From assembly GCA_963575745.1 (NCBI GenBank), contig CAUYUJ010020275.1, forward strand, positions 53,821 to 117,820: a stretch of DNA of 64,000 bases, written 5' to 3'. The translations under genes and the position numbers were made by a program. Shown piece by piece: positions 13,085-23,273 of this stretch (positions within the stretch are counted from its first letter, which is position 1; each line of letters opens with the position of its first letter). A model generated the notes under the pieces. It saw only the letters and a list, made by a program, of their open reading frames with translations, searched no databases and was not told the DNA's origin. This stretch comes from Prorocentrum cordatum (lineage: Eukaryota; Sar; Dinophyceae; Prorocentrales; Prorocentraceae).

Positions 13085-13957
13085 CTATTCTTGGCTGGAT
13101 CGAAGCACAGTGCTGAAGGGTGCAGTCTCCCACTCAGCAAAATAGGGGAGGACCAACAAGGATGCTTTCGGTTGGCCGGGTCTGCTCGGGAAGGCCCGTC
13201 GCCTTTTGGCCGAGCTCGGAGCAGGCAGGCTTGTGGAGTGCAACGATCTAGCAAACTCGGCACGGGAGCGGCCTCGGAACCTTGGTGCTTGAGCCAATGA
13301 AAAAGGAGGGAAGGGAACGGGAGCTAACTCGGCAACGAGTAGTTTCGCAATCTTCTCTCGGTTGCAAAGTCTGAATATTCTGCGAACCATGCTGGCAGGC
13401 CACGCGAGGTGGCAAGAGATCGGGTGGGCACTACCAGCACTGAGTGGTATGTGCAAGCTAGCTTTTCTCTCATGGACCACGTGGTCCAATTTCCCACACT
13501 GCTGCCAGAGCACCCCCTTAAATAACTCTACATCAAGCATGATTACGCTGTATTGTGTGATGTTTTCTTTTTGGAGCTTGAGAAATTTGCTTCTATCCCG
13601 GAGGGCCGTCATGAGATCGTCGACCTGCTCATCGGACCTCGCGCCCCGGAGGATCACCAAGATGTCATCTTTGAACCTGCCCCAGTACTTGATCTTATGG
13701 AGGTCGCGGAACTCCGCGCTCAAGGCAGTATCTGTCTCAACCATGTGATGAAAACTTGCATCGCTGATTCCCCCCGAACTTTGAAGCCCCATACCCGTCC
13801 CCACTTCGACCGACCAGAGCTTCCCAGGGATGCCGTCGACCGAGATGATCTGGTTAGCAAGGGTCGCGGATACTAGGTGCTTGTAGGCATCACGCCGGGG
13901 GCCTGCCTCTACAGCCAAAGAGCTGTAATGTTGGAATTCAGCATGTTTACCGGACAT
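13085..13957 (-). pseudogene. Reverse transcriptase catalytic core (copy B)
   Basis: 290 codons. Immediately upstream, in frame, the sequence reads KIDIKHYY, then MSGK, matching reverse-transcriptase motif 1 with its aspartate. Residues 53-73 (GTGMGLQSSGGISDASFHH) match the Gly-rich motif before the catalytic box, and residues 92-100 (WGRFKDDIL) hold the Asp-Asp pair in a variant box. A HPISCHLAWP segment lies downstream. No endonuclease is visible. The Penelope-like group is possible because of the KDD-type box and the pre-core DKDGG, but this is not certain. Confidence 0.65.
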
Positions 13958-13967
13958 GTAATAATGT

Positions 13968-14288
13968 TTAATGTCGATCTTTTAAAAAGGTGTCGTCCTT
14001 TTCAACATGCAGCTCCCTCAAGTGATCCATGGGCTCGGCACTGTCGCGTAAAATGTGCCGTTGCCCCCGAAGACTGGACTGCAGCAGAGATGATATCCAT
14101 CCCATGGCTTCTTTCATCGGGCTCCCAGTCGAACCGTGAATCGCTCTGAAAGTTACCTCCCCGGGGTCCTTGTGGCTTTTGATGGTCATGGTTAACCTGG
14201 AGATCATCCCCTTGATGCCCCCAGAGCCCCATGACAGAACAGCCGGTACCATGCGATGGTCGCCCGGCGCCTCGGCAGCCAACACCAC
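13968..14288 (-). pseudogene. Reverse transcriptase, middle part (copy B)
   Basis: It lies in the same frame as the preceding segment after one in-frame stop. Contains SWGSGGIKGMISRL and FRAIHGSTGSPMKEAMGW, then HVEKDDTF just before the first catalytic-motif region. A frame change near 13,960 separates it from the core. Confidence 0.55.
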
Positions 14289-14354
14289 ACTGTTTTTGAT
14301 CTCGAAGTAGTCCGTCTCTGCTTCGAACGTGCAGGCAGTAGGCTTATACTGAGG

Positions 14355-15314
14355 TTATTGCAATAGACGAACTTTCTTGAGGATGATGGTAGCTTTATCC
14401 ACCAAACATACCCCACCATCCTTGTCAATAGGGATGGCCCCCAAACGCCCACGTCTGAGCATGTCAAAAGCGCACGCATGCAACCCACAATCATTGCTAA
14501 GGCGTCGCTGGTGTTGAAACGAACGGCCTCGGGCAATCAAACAAGCGTCCCATACGCCCTGAGTAACACTAGAAATTAATTGCTGCCGCACCGCGCTCAG
14601 AGGGCCTGGACAATCTGGGGTGATGTTTGGTCGTTTTCGGCATCGCTTCCAAGGGTTAACTTCTTTTTCGATCTCGTACTGGCTATCGTACTCATCAGCT
14701 GCCTCGAAGAAAAATCTCCACGCAACTTTTCTTCCCCAGTTAGCAATATGTTGTGATACAGATCGTAAGTCAGGCCCTCGCCTGCTACGAAAAACGTGTT
14801 TGCGGTGATAGCTTCCAAGCAAGAATTGAATTGGCCAGGGAACCTCTCCGTGTTCTGGTCGGTACACAGAGCGCTCATCTGAATTGAATACGTACAGACG
14901 TGGCTGCACATCATGCATACGAAGGAGATTCGCAAAGTCTGCGAGTGGAAGATCGTCGATCGTCTTCCAAAAGGTGCGGGTGCATTTCTCGATCATTGGT
15001 ACCTCCGATTCTTTCCTCGCTCTTTCCCACCTTTTGACTCTGGCTTTCCTCCTTTGGAATCTTTGCCCTTCGTCTTGCCCTTGCCGTCCTTGCCCTTGCC
15101 TTCCTTGCCTTTGCTTTTGCTTTTGCCCTTGCCTTTTGGGGTGGTCGTCGAAGGTGGTGAAGCCGCCTTTCCTTTGCCATCCTTTGCCTTGCCTTTGCCA
15201 TCCTTGGTTTTCCAGCCCCCTTCCCCTTCGGAGTAGAGGACTGGCTCCGATCGTTTTTTGCCAAACTTCTTTCCACGTCATCTTCCGTAGCAGTAGACAG
15301 AGTTCCCGCTGCAT
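14355..15314 (-). pseudogene. Reverse transcriptase, N-terminal part (copy B)
   Basis: A basic GQGRQGQ-type linker is followed by EVPMIEKCTRTFWKTIDDL, a VYRPEHGEVPWPIQFLLG segment and RPNITPDCPGPLSAV. It ends with IPIDKDGGVCLVDKAT, which resembles the DKDGG-type segment preceding the fingers domain in several reverse transcriptases. The frame stops at a TAA after VRLLQ and resumes in the same frame at 14,288. The stop is shared with copy A, so it predates the duplication. Confidence 0.6.
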
Positions 15315-15762
15315 ACCAGTTCACTGGATCAACCTTCACGCCTGCCTTCCTTTCCAGCTCGTCGATATTCCTGAAGCCTGATGCGTCAGTACCCTTGCCG
15401 CGTTCACGGCCTTTCATCTGCTCCTTGAACATCTTCCCAACGGTGTAAGAAACATACTCTGCTGGACTGAAGCTGGTAAGTTCCTTGATGAGCTTAGTCT
15501 TCGCTTCATTCTTCTCTTGCTCCGCCTTTTGCTTGATATGGAAGTTCTGGGTTGCTTTGTCCAAGATCTTGCGGTAGACCACAATCGCCTTGGACTTCAT
15601 GTGATCAGCCTCCATGGTTGATAATTCTAAATCGTCCTCCTCTAGAATCACGCCCAATGCTTGCCATTTCGAAGGCTGCGCTGCGTAGATGGACGAAATC
15701 TTTTCCAAGAAGTGTGACTTACGTGTCGCTTCACGCTGAAGGTCAAGATGGGCCTCCCACAA
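14911..15762 (-). CDS. Middle ORF of retroelement B (KELTSF domain, basic tail)
   Basis: 283 codons. The first 150 residues are helical and charged, with KELTSFSPAEYVSYTVGK and a DELERKAGVKVD segment. The C-terminal part is a run of Lys/Arg/Ala dipeptides. In copy A the same domain continues in one frame into the Gln/Lys linker and the reverse transcriptase, so this tail is probably a frameshift product within B. A nucleic-acid-binding role is plausible from charge only. Confidence 0.45.
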   Translation of the reverse strand: MWEAHLDLQREATRKSHFLEKISSIYAAQPSKWQALGVILEEDDLELSTMEADHMKSKAIVVYRKILDKATQNFHIKQKAEQEKNEAKTKLIKELTSFSPAEYVSYTVGKMFKEQMKGRERGKGTDASGFRNIDELERKAGVKVDPVNWYAAGTLSTATEDDVERSLAKNDRSQSSTPKGKGAGKPRMAKARQRMAKERRLHHLRRPPQKARAKAKAKARKARARTARARRRAKIPKEESQSQKVGKSEERIGGTNDREMHPHLLEDDRRSSTRRLCESPSYA

Positions 15763-16415
15763 ACTCGTTGATCAAGCTGCTTTTGAATACAAAGGTAACG
15801 TTTATGCACATATTCCCTTGCCTCCCGTACAGACAACGTGCCCGCAACAGTGATGTCAAAGACCTCAGGCTCCCCAATCTTCAAGAAATCCAAAAGCGGA
15901 CTCTCGAATGTGATACTCACCTCCTTGAACCCATGGCCTGGGGGAAGCTCTGTGTCCTGGCCGTTCGTGAGATCCGTGATCTGCGTCTTGATCTTTTCCA
16001 AGGTTGACCTGGTCGATTGAAGGCTGTTGATCTTCTGAGCGAGATCGGTTGCTGCCTTTTTCATGGCCTTCATGGCTTCGGGCACAACGTACTCCCCAAA
16101 GAGCTCGTCGACTAAATTCCTGATGTCACGATGTTCACTGTTGCCTCCAACTGCTGCTCCATCTGCTGCTGCACCTCCTCCGTCGCGTTGCTCATCGGCT
16201 TGACGAGCTGGGGAGCGGCTCCGCTCCGCCAGGGCCGGATGGCCTGCGGCCGGTGGCAGCAGTGGTCGTCTACCTCCGCCTCTGCCATTGCCAAGCTGCG
16301 CTGCCTGGCCATGGGAGCCTGCCGGAAGGCCCGGCTCTTGCGAAGATGGCGCGTCGCCCATCACAGAGAAATGTGTAAGTGTCAGAACGATGAAAGTGAA
16401 AATGATGTTTTTCAA
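15648..16415 (-). CDS. N-terminal ORF of retroelement B
   Basis: 255 codons start with ATG inside the right terminal repeat. The start MKNIIFTFIVLTL is hydrophobic and could be fortuitous. It is followed by a Pro/Gly/Ala-rich stretch, then RNLVDELFGEYVVPEAMK and a charged helical segment (KKAATDLAQKINSLQ). A late segment LTLSVREAREY-like region precedes the frame end. The 540-bp deletion in copy A removes most of this domain. Position suggests a gag-like or other accessory protein, but no family is recognised. Confidence 0.45.
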   Translation of the reverse strand: MKNIIFTFIVLTLTHFSVMGDAPSSQEPGLPAGSHGQAAQLGNGRGGGRRPLLPPAAGHPALAERSRSPARQADEQRDGGGAAADGAAVGGNSEHRDIRNLVDELFGEYVVPEAMKAMKKAATDLAQKINSLQSTRSTLEKIKTQITDLTNGQDTELPPGHGFKEVSITFESPLLDFLKIGEPEVFDITVAGTLSVREAREYVHKRYLCIQKQLDQRVCGRPILTFSVKRHVSHTSWKRFRPSTQRSLRNGKHWA

Positions 16416-16533
16416 CGCGCTTATTCTGGCCCCCGGGGAGTCGCCGAACCCCGGACTAGCCTCGCTCTGGCTGAGCGCCTTGGGCCTGTACAGTTTCGGA
16501 CTCGCTCACTCCCGCATTTGTGGAGAGAGAGAG
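16388..16533. repeat. Terminal direct repeat of element B, right
   Basis: Fourth copy of the 146-bp repeat, followed by (GA)n and a third GAC module, as after copy A. Confidence 0.8.
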
Positions 16534-16548
16534 AGAGAGAGAGAGAGG

Positions 16549-17150
<602 letters not shown>

Positions 17151-17375
17151 CACTGGGAGGAGGGAGGGAGGGATGGAAGGAGGGAGGGAGGGAGCGAGGG
17201 AGGGAGGGAGCGAGGGAGGGAGGGAGGAGGAGAAGAAGAGGAGGAGGAGGAGGAAGAGGAGGAGGAGGAGGAGGAGGAGGAGGAGGAGGAGGAGGAGGAG
17301 GAGGATGGAGGAGGATGGAGGAGGGAGGGAGGGAGGGAGGGAGGGAGGGAGGAGGAGGAGGGGGCAGGGGTTCCG
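17151..17375. repeat. GGGA and GGA purine tract
   Basis: Units GGGAGGGA and GGAGGA fill the block. All residues are purine on the plus strand except a few C and T interruptions. Confidence 0.88.
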
Positions 17376-17815
17376 GCCAGGAGGCGCGGGAGGACCCAGG
17401 TGTGTTGGGTTCGTGTCGCGTCGACGCCGCGGCGGCCCCCGCGCGGGCCGTCCGCCGGAGGCCCCGGAGTCGGCCGAAGTCCAGCGATCTTCGCTGTCGG
17501 GAGGCCACGATTGTGCTCGAGGCCAGACAGTCCACGCGGTGGCAGAAGCCGGCGCCGAAGTCGTTCCGACGCGTGCTTGCTGTGCGTTGGCAGATTCACC
17601 AACCCCTTTGTGCTGTTCCCTTCCCCGTCGTCCAGCCCGGTCCGCGTGCTCCATGCGCGTTCGGTGTGCGCTCACGTGCAATCTGGCTGGCGCATCCCGC
17701 TTGCTGTGAGCGAGACCGTGGTTCACACCGCTGGATGAGGAAGAGTGTCTTTTGTTGTCCCATCCGTCCTTTGTATTCGATCATTCATGTTGGCGGTTTT
17801 TGTATGAGCCTTTTC
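17376..17815. other. Unique GC-rich spacer
   Basis: About 440 bp of ordinary complexity. It begins with a version of the module edge (GGCCAGGAGGCGCGGGAGG). No gene recognised. A weak match of the edge to 8,515 suggests the spacer is what follows the last module in the array. Confidence 0.35.
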
Positions 17816-18140
17816 ATGAGCAGAGGTAGAGGAGGGAAGAGGGGGTCAAGAGGGGGAGGGGGGGGTCAGAGGGAGGGAGGGGAGGTTGAGGGGGGCGAAG
17901 AAGGGATGAGGAGGGGGATGCGCGTGGGAGGAGTGGATAGGAGAGGGGGCTGGGGGGGGAATAGGAGGGGGAGGTGAGAGGAGGGCTGGAGAAGAAGGGG
18001 AGGGGTGAGTGTGTGTGCGTGTGTGTGTGTGTGTGTGTGCGTGTGTGTGTGTGTGTGTGTGTGCGTGTGTGTGTGTGTGTGTGTGCGTGTGTGTGTGCGT
18101 GTGAGAGAGACAGAGAGAGAGAGAGAGAGAGACGGAGATT
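17816..18140. repeat. Purine tract, (GT)n and (GA)n
   Basis: G-rich purine sequence at 17,816-18,005 is followed by (GT)n with GC interruptions at 18,008-18,102 and (GA)n at 18,104-18,132. Confidence 0.9.
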
Positions 18141-18358
18141 CGTGACACGACTGGGGCGAGAGGGCTCAGAACCGAGGATCTGACTTACGCTTCCCGTCCC
18201 TGGTTCCAAGCGCCAGTTTCCCAGGGTGCACGTAACAATGCGGAGACCGTGGCAGATGACCTGTGCGATGCGATCATCGATGGGTCGGATCACGCCGCAC
18301 TCTCGTGCGAAGATCAGGCCGAGCTCGCTTTTTGGCCTGCTCGGTTCAGCAGGCTCAG

Positions 18359-18521
18359 GTCATGTGGTTTTGCAAGCAGACTGTGTCGCCACTGCTGGAG
18401 TGTACGGCGCAACATTCCCCAGTTTCGCTGAGCTTTACAGCGTGCGCGATCCCGCAGGAGTTCCTGGAGTACCTTGCCTCGGAGGCTGCGAAGAGGACAG
18501 ACCGCCTGGGCTGGCGGAAGC
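18359..18521 (+). CDS. Possible upstream exon of RS-domain gene
   Basis: A CAG at 18,355-18,357 could be an acceptor. The following frame encodes VMWFCKQTVSPLLECTA and later QEFLEYLASEAAKRTDRL, which looks like a structured helix. It ends at GGAAGCA followed by GTGAGG, a possible GT donor. Phase does not join cleanly to the next exon, so this is a low-confidence proposal. Confidence 0.3.
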
Positions 18522-18625
18522 AGTGAGGCTCTTGTGTGGAGAGGAAGCCATCGAATCTTGCTGCATGCAGCCCTGCAGTCCTAGAATGAGGAGACGAGCG
18601 GGGAGCAGAGCGAAGTGCGCGGCAG

Positions 18626-19647
18626 TCTTTTGTGTCGGCGTTCCTTGCCTTGCTCGATCACCCCCCTGCTGTCAGAGAGTTTCTAGAAAGCTCAACTGAC
18701 TTCAGTGCCATAATCTTTTTGTCCCCTGCACCTCGGAGGACAGACAAGATCCCGCCGCCTCAGTTGTTGCTGCTGACGCAGGGCCTGATACCGCTGGGTG
18801 CATCCAACCCGTCCGTCGGGAAGATCTTCGGCTTCTGGGGGGAGGGCGCGGATCATTCGAAGCTGACGGCGGACCAGCTCGCGAAGCTTATCCAGGCGAT
18901 TGACGGAAACCAAGTGAGTTGCGCCGGCACTCGCGCGCAAGCCGCCCGCGTGAGGTCGAGCGTAAGCGCCCTCTCTTCTTCGTGGCGTGCCGCGCTTGCG
19001 GTCTGCGCAAGCCACCGCCTGAGGTCGCTGAGTCCTCGTGCGGAAGGCCTCCTTCTTCTCGTCGCTCAGGTGGCTGCCCCCGTGGTGGCGGAGGGCTCCG
19101 CGTTCTGGGGCAAGGCGGGCGCGAGCCTCGTGGCCCAGAAGGGCTCGCTGACCGACGCGGGCAGGGCGTCGGTGCTGGCGGCCTTCCCCGACGGCGCGGG
19201 CCCCGCCTTCGAGGGGAAGGACTCCCTGCTGGAGGCGGCCAAGCCCAAGGCGAAGGACGACAAGGACCGCGACCGCAAGGACGACCGCAAGCGCAGCCGC
19301 GACCGCCGCGACCGGAGCCGCGACCGGCGCGACGACCGGGATCGCGATCGCAAGGATTTGGACGCCCGAAATGGGTACTGAAAGAATGGGAACATTGCCC
19401 AACAGCAGTTCCTGTTCATTCTGCACAGGACTCGCTGTCCACGCCGCCGCGGCCTGTGCCCATTCGAGACAGAAGGCCGCCTGCCCAACAGCGGCCGCTG
19501 TTGGTTTGGGACAACATCTGCTGTTGGGCATTGTACCCATTTTTTCCGTACCCATGTCGGGCGTCCAAAAAGGACGACCGCAAGCGCAGCCGCAGCGGTC
19601 GCAAGGACGAGCGCAAGCGCAGCCGCAGCCGCGACCGGAGGCGGTGA
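18626..19647 (+). CDS. Protein with C-terminal RS domain (RSRD repeats)
   Basis: Proposed exons are 18,626-18,913, 19,070-19,354 and 19,573-19,647. Exon 1 follows a GGCAG acceptor and encodes SFVSAFLALLDHPPAVREFL, then a helical segment (QLLLLTQGLIPLGASNPS, KLTADQLAKLIQAIDG). The first intron is a 156-bp GTGAGT...AG intron of phase 0, divisible by three, so the frame reads through it. Exon 2 encodes EGSAFWGKAGASLVAQKGSL and DAGRASVLAAFP, then a Lys/Asp/Arg tail. Exons 2 and 3 form an RS-type domain rich in RSRDR and KDDRKRSR. RS domains are typical of splicing factors and nuclear speckle proteins. No RNA-recognition motif is visible, so the exact protein is unknown. The final TGA (GGCGGTGAGTG) could instead be a GT donor. 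Confidence 0.6.
19355..19572 (+). mobile_element. Introner-like element, family 1 (GA-AG intron)
   Basis: 218 bp interrupting the RS domain between AAG codons. The ends are inverted repeats of about 50 bp: TTTGGACGCCCGAAATGGG at the left is answered at the right by the complement of a segment ending CCCATGTCGGGCGTCCAAA. It starts GA and ends AG, flanked by AAGGA on both sides as a short target duplication. Removing it joins CGC-AAG to GAC-GAC-CGC in frame and restores a continuous RS tail. A second copy lies at 29,513-29,722. Confidence 0.8.
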
Positions 19648-19930
19648 GTGCTCGGGGACTGCGGGATGCTCGGGCGGGCGGCAGCCGGGGGGGGGGGAAG
19701 AATCGTGGGGGGATCGAGGATCGCAGGAGCGCGGCTCCAGTGAGGCCCCTCGATGGCCCCTGAGTTGCCTCCGCGGGCCCAGAAGAGGCTTCAGTCGCGC
19801 CTGTCCCTCTAGAGGAGGAATACTCAAGAATAAGAAAAAATCAGGAGACCATATTTTGATTTTTTTTGCTCTTGTGGGACATTTTTTGAGTATATTTTCA
19901 ATCTTCAAACCAAAATCCGCCTGTAGGGGG
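19648..19930. other. 3' region of RS gene, no element seen
   Basis: Downstream of the proposed stop. Contains an AT-rich segment at 19,825-19,905 (AAGAATAAGAAAAAATCAGG ... TTGATTTTTTTTGC) that would be compatible with a 3' untranslated region. No polyadenylation signal can be assigned in a dinoflagellate by eye. Confidence 0.25.
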
Positions 19931-20162
19931 ACACGCCCTACCTCAGAATAGGCGCACGTTTCTTCACCCCCGTTGCCTGCCCCCCATCAAAGAACTCCCC
20001 AGAAGCGGCCGCGCCGCGCCCGCAGCGGGCAAGGTTCCTGTGGCGGCGCGCAGGCAGCCCCAGGAGGCAGCCCAGACCGGCCCTTCTTGCAGACTCCCAG
20101 GGTGCTCGGGTGCGGCCTCGGCACCCTGGCCCAGGGTGCGGAACGCTCCAGGGACACTCGGG

Positions 20163-20348
20163 CCGAACCAAAGGGGGGATAGGGAAAGGGGGGGGTACGA
20201 CATCTGCTGCATGCAGCTGGTTTCGGCCCCGCCGCCGGGCCCATTCCTCGATACATGGGCGCCTTCCAGCGCCGGGAGGCGCCGGGAAAATCAGCTACGT
20301 GAGCTGATTCTCTACCCTGCCCTTGGCTATCCCCCCCTTTTCGTTCCC
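20163..20348. mobile_element. Inverted-repeat element, family 3, copy 1
   Basis: Ends carry CCAAAGGGGGGATAGGG and, at the right, GGCTATCCCCCCCTTTT. The core contains TGCTGCATGCAGCTGGTTTC, CCCATTCCTCGATACATGG and GGCGCCGGGAAAATCAGC, shared with copies at 60,655 and 61,788. Flanking sequence is GC-rich and possibly coding, but no exon pair is proven. Confidence 0.75.
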
Positions 20349-20454
20349 CCCCGAGGCCCAGAGTCGGCGTGGGGCTGTTGAGACCGCCCTTGGCCACCCG
20401 GGGGGTCCGTTGAGGCAATCCTGGGCGCTCTCCATGCGCCTGGGCCTCCCATTA

Positions 20455-20640
20455 TATGGGATCGAGAAAATGCTCCGCATCGTCGATGCATCGGCGATGC
20501 ATCTCGATGTGGAGCTCCACTTTCTCTACGCCAGCGTCGTCGATGCGTCGTCGATGCATCGTCGATGCATCGTTGATGCATCGGCGATGTATCGGCGATG
20601 CGGCGCAATCCCCCAACCCCGTCTCTGGTCAGGACGCTGA
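20455..20640. mobile_element. CGATGCATCG palindromic element, family 10, copy 1
   Basis: Clusters of ATGCATCGTCGATGCATCGGC form nested palindromes between ends related to GGGATCGAG...GCGGCGCAATCCCCC. Related elements lie at 22,297-22,500, 27,645-27,830 and 49,505-49,690. Confidence 0.7.
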
Positions 20641-20867
20641 AACCAGGACCACGACATCTAGGTCGGGAAACCTGCTCGTGGCCGAGGCCCGCAGCTGCCA
20701 GGAAAGCCCCGCCGTTCCTTCTTTGGCGCTCCGTGTGGCTGGGTGCCCGGACCCCACGCGGGAGGCCTCCCGTTGAGGCCGGCCTGGGCGCTGCGCGGGC
20801 GCCACCGCACGCCCTGCCAGCCGGCTCGCTCCGGCGCTCGCCGCCCGCGCTCGCCTCAGGCCCCCGG

Positions 20868-21140
20868 AGACCAGGACACAGGTAAACCAGGACACGGAAA
20901 ACCGAGGAAACGACACCCTTTCCTGCAAAGTCACAATTTTCAGCACATGTGCATTTTCTGTTTGCTGCGCTGCAGGATTCGGGCTTGTGTCCAGGGTTGG
21001 GGGGGTCCTTGCAGGCTATGAGGGACTATGCCCGGGTTTCTTTTGGAAATGTTGCAGTGCAGTATTTTGTTCGTGCCGCCGTCTGGAAAAACTGGTTTCG
21101 AGGGATGCTGGGTGTCCGGGTCTAGCGTGTCCAGGTTTAC
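20868..21140. mobile_element. Inverted-repeat element with GGACAC ends
   Basis: Left end GACCAGGACACAGGTAAACC pairs with the complement of the right end GTGTCCGGGTCTAGCGTGTC...CCAGGTTTA. Internal pieces such as AACCGAGGAAACGACACCC are also inverted near the right end. It sits between two GC-rich open stretches. Only one copy was seen. Confidence 0.6.
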
Positions 21141-22296
21141 GGGGCCCCGATCGCCGCCCGCGCCCGCCGCCGGCGCGGCGGCAAGGGGCGTGCCGCGGGG
21201 CCTCGGGGCCGCGGGGCGCCGGCGGGCAGCGCGGCGAGCGGCCTCGCCACGCTGCCCGCGGGCCACGGGGGCCCCCGCAAGCTCCGTCGTCCGCGGGCAC
21301 AGGTCGGCGACGACAGCGGGTGCGGCTGCGGCAGGCTCGTGTCGTGTCGGCGCGCGCCGCGACCGCAGCGGGGGCGTTCCAGGTGGAGCGCCGCAGTGTT
21401 GCGGGCCTGGAAGCGGCCGACGTCGAACGAGCAGCCCGATCGGGAAGCCGCTGTCGTTGAAGGTTGAGCGATTCACGCGGTGTCAAGAATCCATGCCCGG
21501 GTCGTCACGACACGAACTTGCCGTCTGCGGGGTTGTGGTTTGCGATCGGCGCCGTCGGGGCTCAGGAGTCACCGCGTTGCGCCAGCTGTTTGATCAGCCC
21601 CAGTCGGGGCGCGGCAGAGACTGCTGTCGAGGTCGTCGCCCGCCCCCACAGGCGCGGGTCGCAAAACAGACCCTGTGCAGGCAGCATCTCTTGGAGTCGC
21701 CGATCAAGGGGGGGGGGCCTTTGGGTGGCGCCCCAATCCGTTCGAGCGGCAGAAAAGTGGCGCGGGGGCGGGGGTTTTCAGAGAGCGCCAGCGAGCGGCC
21801 TCGCCATGCCGCCTGGGGGCAAGGGGGGGGCCCCTGGCGGCGCCCCTCTCCGTTTTCGCGTCGCGAGAAAAAGTTGCGACGACAGGTTTGGGCCCGTGTT
21901 TGGCCTCCGGGGGCCTTTGCCCAGCCCCGGGGTCGTCTAGAAACGGCCTGGGATCACAAGCTCGTCCCCGGGGACCAGGGGTCGAGACTCCTTGGGGTTT
22001 TCGCTTGGCGACGCCCCACCCCGTTCGAGCGACAGAGAAGTCGGCGGACGCCAGATTTACACCGGCACGGGTGCTGGCCGGGGCCGATCTTGGGCCCGGG
22101 ACCGGTGGGTACGCCTCGTCTGACCATGCCCGGAGGGCGCGTGCATTCCCGAGATCGCCGCGAGATTGGTGTTTGTATATCGTTGGCGTCCTCCCATGGC
22201 GAGCGGCCTCGCTATGTCGCCAGCGCTTCCAGGGCCTGCTGCGTCCGCCAGACCACGTGCGCCCAGAGTCCAGGCCTCCCAAAGAGGGTCCGAGCA
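21141..22296. other. GC-rich region with degenerate ~280-bp repeats, no gene assigned
   Basis: The phrase CCGTTCGAGCGRCAGARAAGT occurs at about 21,740 and 22,020, and GCGAGCGGCCTCGCYA occurs three times (about 21,236, 21,790 and 22,200). Frames on both strands are open because of GC content. A plus frame ending near 21,460 could be an exon, but no product is recognisable. Confidence 0.35.
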
Positions 22297-22500
22297 GATG
22301 GGGTCGGAGGATCCCGTCGCATCGCCGCGTGCATGGGCGATGCGGCTCGATGTGGGGCCCGATTTTCTCCACGCCGAGGGCGCAGATGCATCGCCGACGT
22401 CGCTAGTGCATCGCCAATGCATCGCCGATGCATCGCCGATGCATCGCCGATGCGGCGCGATCCTCCGTCCCCATCTACTCGGACTACTCGGACCTCATCT
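22297..22500. mobile_element. CGATGCATCG palindromic element, family 10, copy 2
   Basis: The ends are a good inverted repeat: AGATGGGGTCGGAGGATCCC at the left and its near complement (GATCCTCCGTCCCCATCT) at the right. The interior is GCATCGCCGATGCATCG units, partly palindromic. Confidence 0.78.
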
Positions 22501-22737
22501 AGGAGGCCTCTACAGAGGGCTGGTGGGATGCGAGCACGCGCCCAACATGCCGCCAGCGCGGTGGCGAAAGCAGGGAGGGGGGCAGGCGCAGTCGCAACAG
22601 CCACAGCGCATGCAGCGGTGTGCAGTCCCGCCTCTCGCCGCGCCCGCCGGCATCGCCGCCGCCTCCGCGGCTCCGCGCGAGCCCGCCCCCCCCCCCCCCT
22701 CCCCGCGCCCGCGCCCTGCGGGGGCTCCCTCCGGGCG
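22501..22737. other. GC-rich stretch, possible coding, unassigned
   Basis: Open on several frames on both strands. There is no recognisable motif or splice pair. Confidence 0.25.
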
Positions 22738-22913
22738 CACGTCTCACCGCCCACCAAACCACCCCAACCCTACCCGAAGGCCCCAATTTGCCCTCCATTT
22801 CCAGTTGGGGGGGGTCGGGGAACGTTGAGAAAACACACACATGAAGCTCGTACCCCCCCCAACCCGAAATTCGGGTCTTCGGGTTGGGTTGGGGGTGGTT
22901 TGGTAGGTAGTCA
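22738..22913. mobile_element. Inverted-repeat element, family 5, copy 1
   Basis: Left CACCGCCCACCAAACCACCC pairs with right GGGTGGTTTGGTAGGTAGTC. The second TIR layer AACCCGAAAATT/AATTCGGG-like sequence lies inside. Flanks read ACGTCT on both sides, a 6-bp target-site duplication. A second copy is at 52,229-52,397. Confidence 0.8.
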
Positions 22914-23158
22914 ACGTCTGCCCCCGCCGCCCGCCCGCGCGCACATGCCTGCGCCACCCACCGGGCGCCATGCGTGCGCGTGCTGTGCCGGCCGCGGGCG
23001 CGTGCGGAGAGGGCGGCCCGCAGGCCAGCTCGACCGGCCCGGCGCGGTGGCGCGGCGCGGCGCGGCGCGCGTCGCCCGAGGGGTGGCGCGTCGGCACGCC
23101 GCCCGCAGGCGGCGAGTCGCCGGGCGCCCGCGCGCCGCCGCTGCAGCGGCGAGGTAGC

Positions 23159-23273
23159 CACGAGGAGGGCCTCCTCCTCCTCCTCCTCCTCCTCCTCGTC
23201 CTCCTCCTCCTCCTCCTCCTCCTCCTCGTCCTCCTCCTCCTCCTCCTCCTCCTCCTCCTCCTCCTCCTCCTAG
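23159..23273 (+). repeat. (TCC)n tract abutting a 3' splice site
   Basis: Over 100 bp of CCT/TCC repeat with a few CGTCC interruptions ends in CTAG at 23,270-23,273, directly before the first mannosidase exon. It would serve as an extended polypyrimidine tract. Confidence 0.75.

Larger units (their letters stand above)
12928..16387 (-). mobile_element. Retroelement copy B (more complete)
   Basis: The minus-strand element between direct repeats totals about 3.75 kb including its repeats. Order from its 5' end (high coordinates): N-terminal ORF with a coiled-coil-like segment, KELTSFSPAEY domain, basic Lys/Gln/Arg linker, reverse transcriptase core, and a C-terminal Pro/Ser/Arg segment. The body matches copy A closely, so the tandem arrangement probably arose by recent segmental duplication. 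No RNase H, integrase or endonuclease motif was recognised. Confidence 0.78.
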
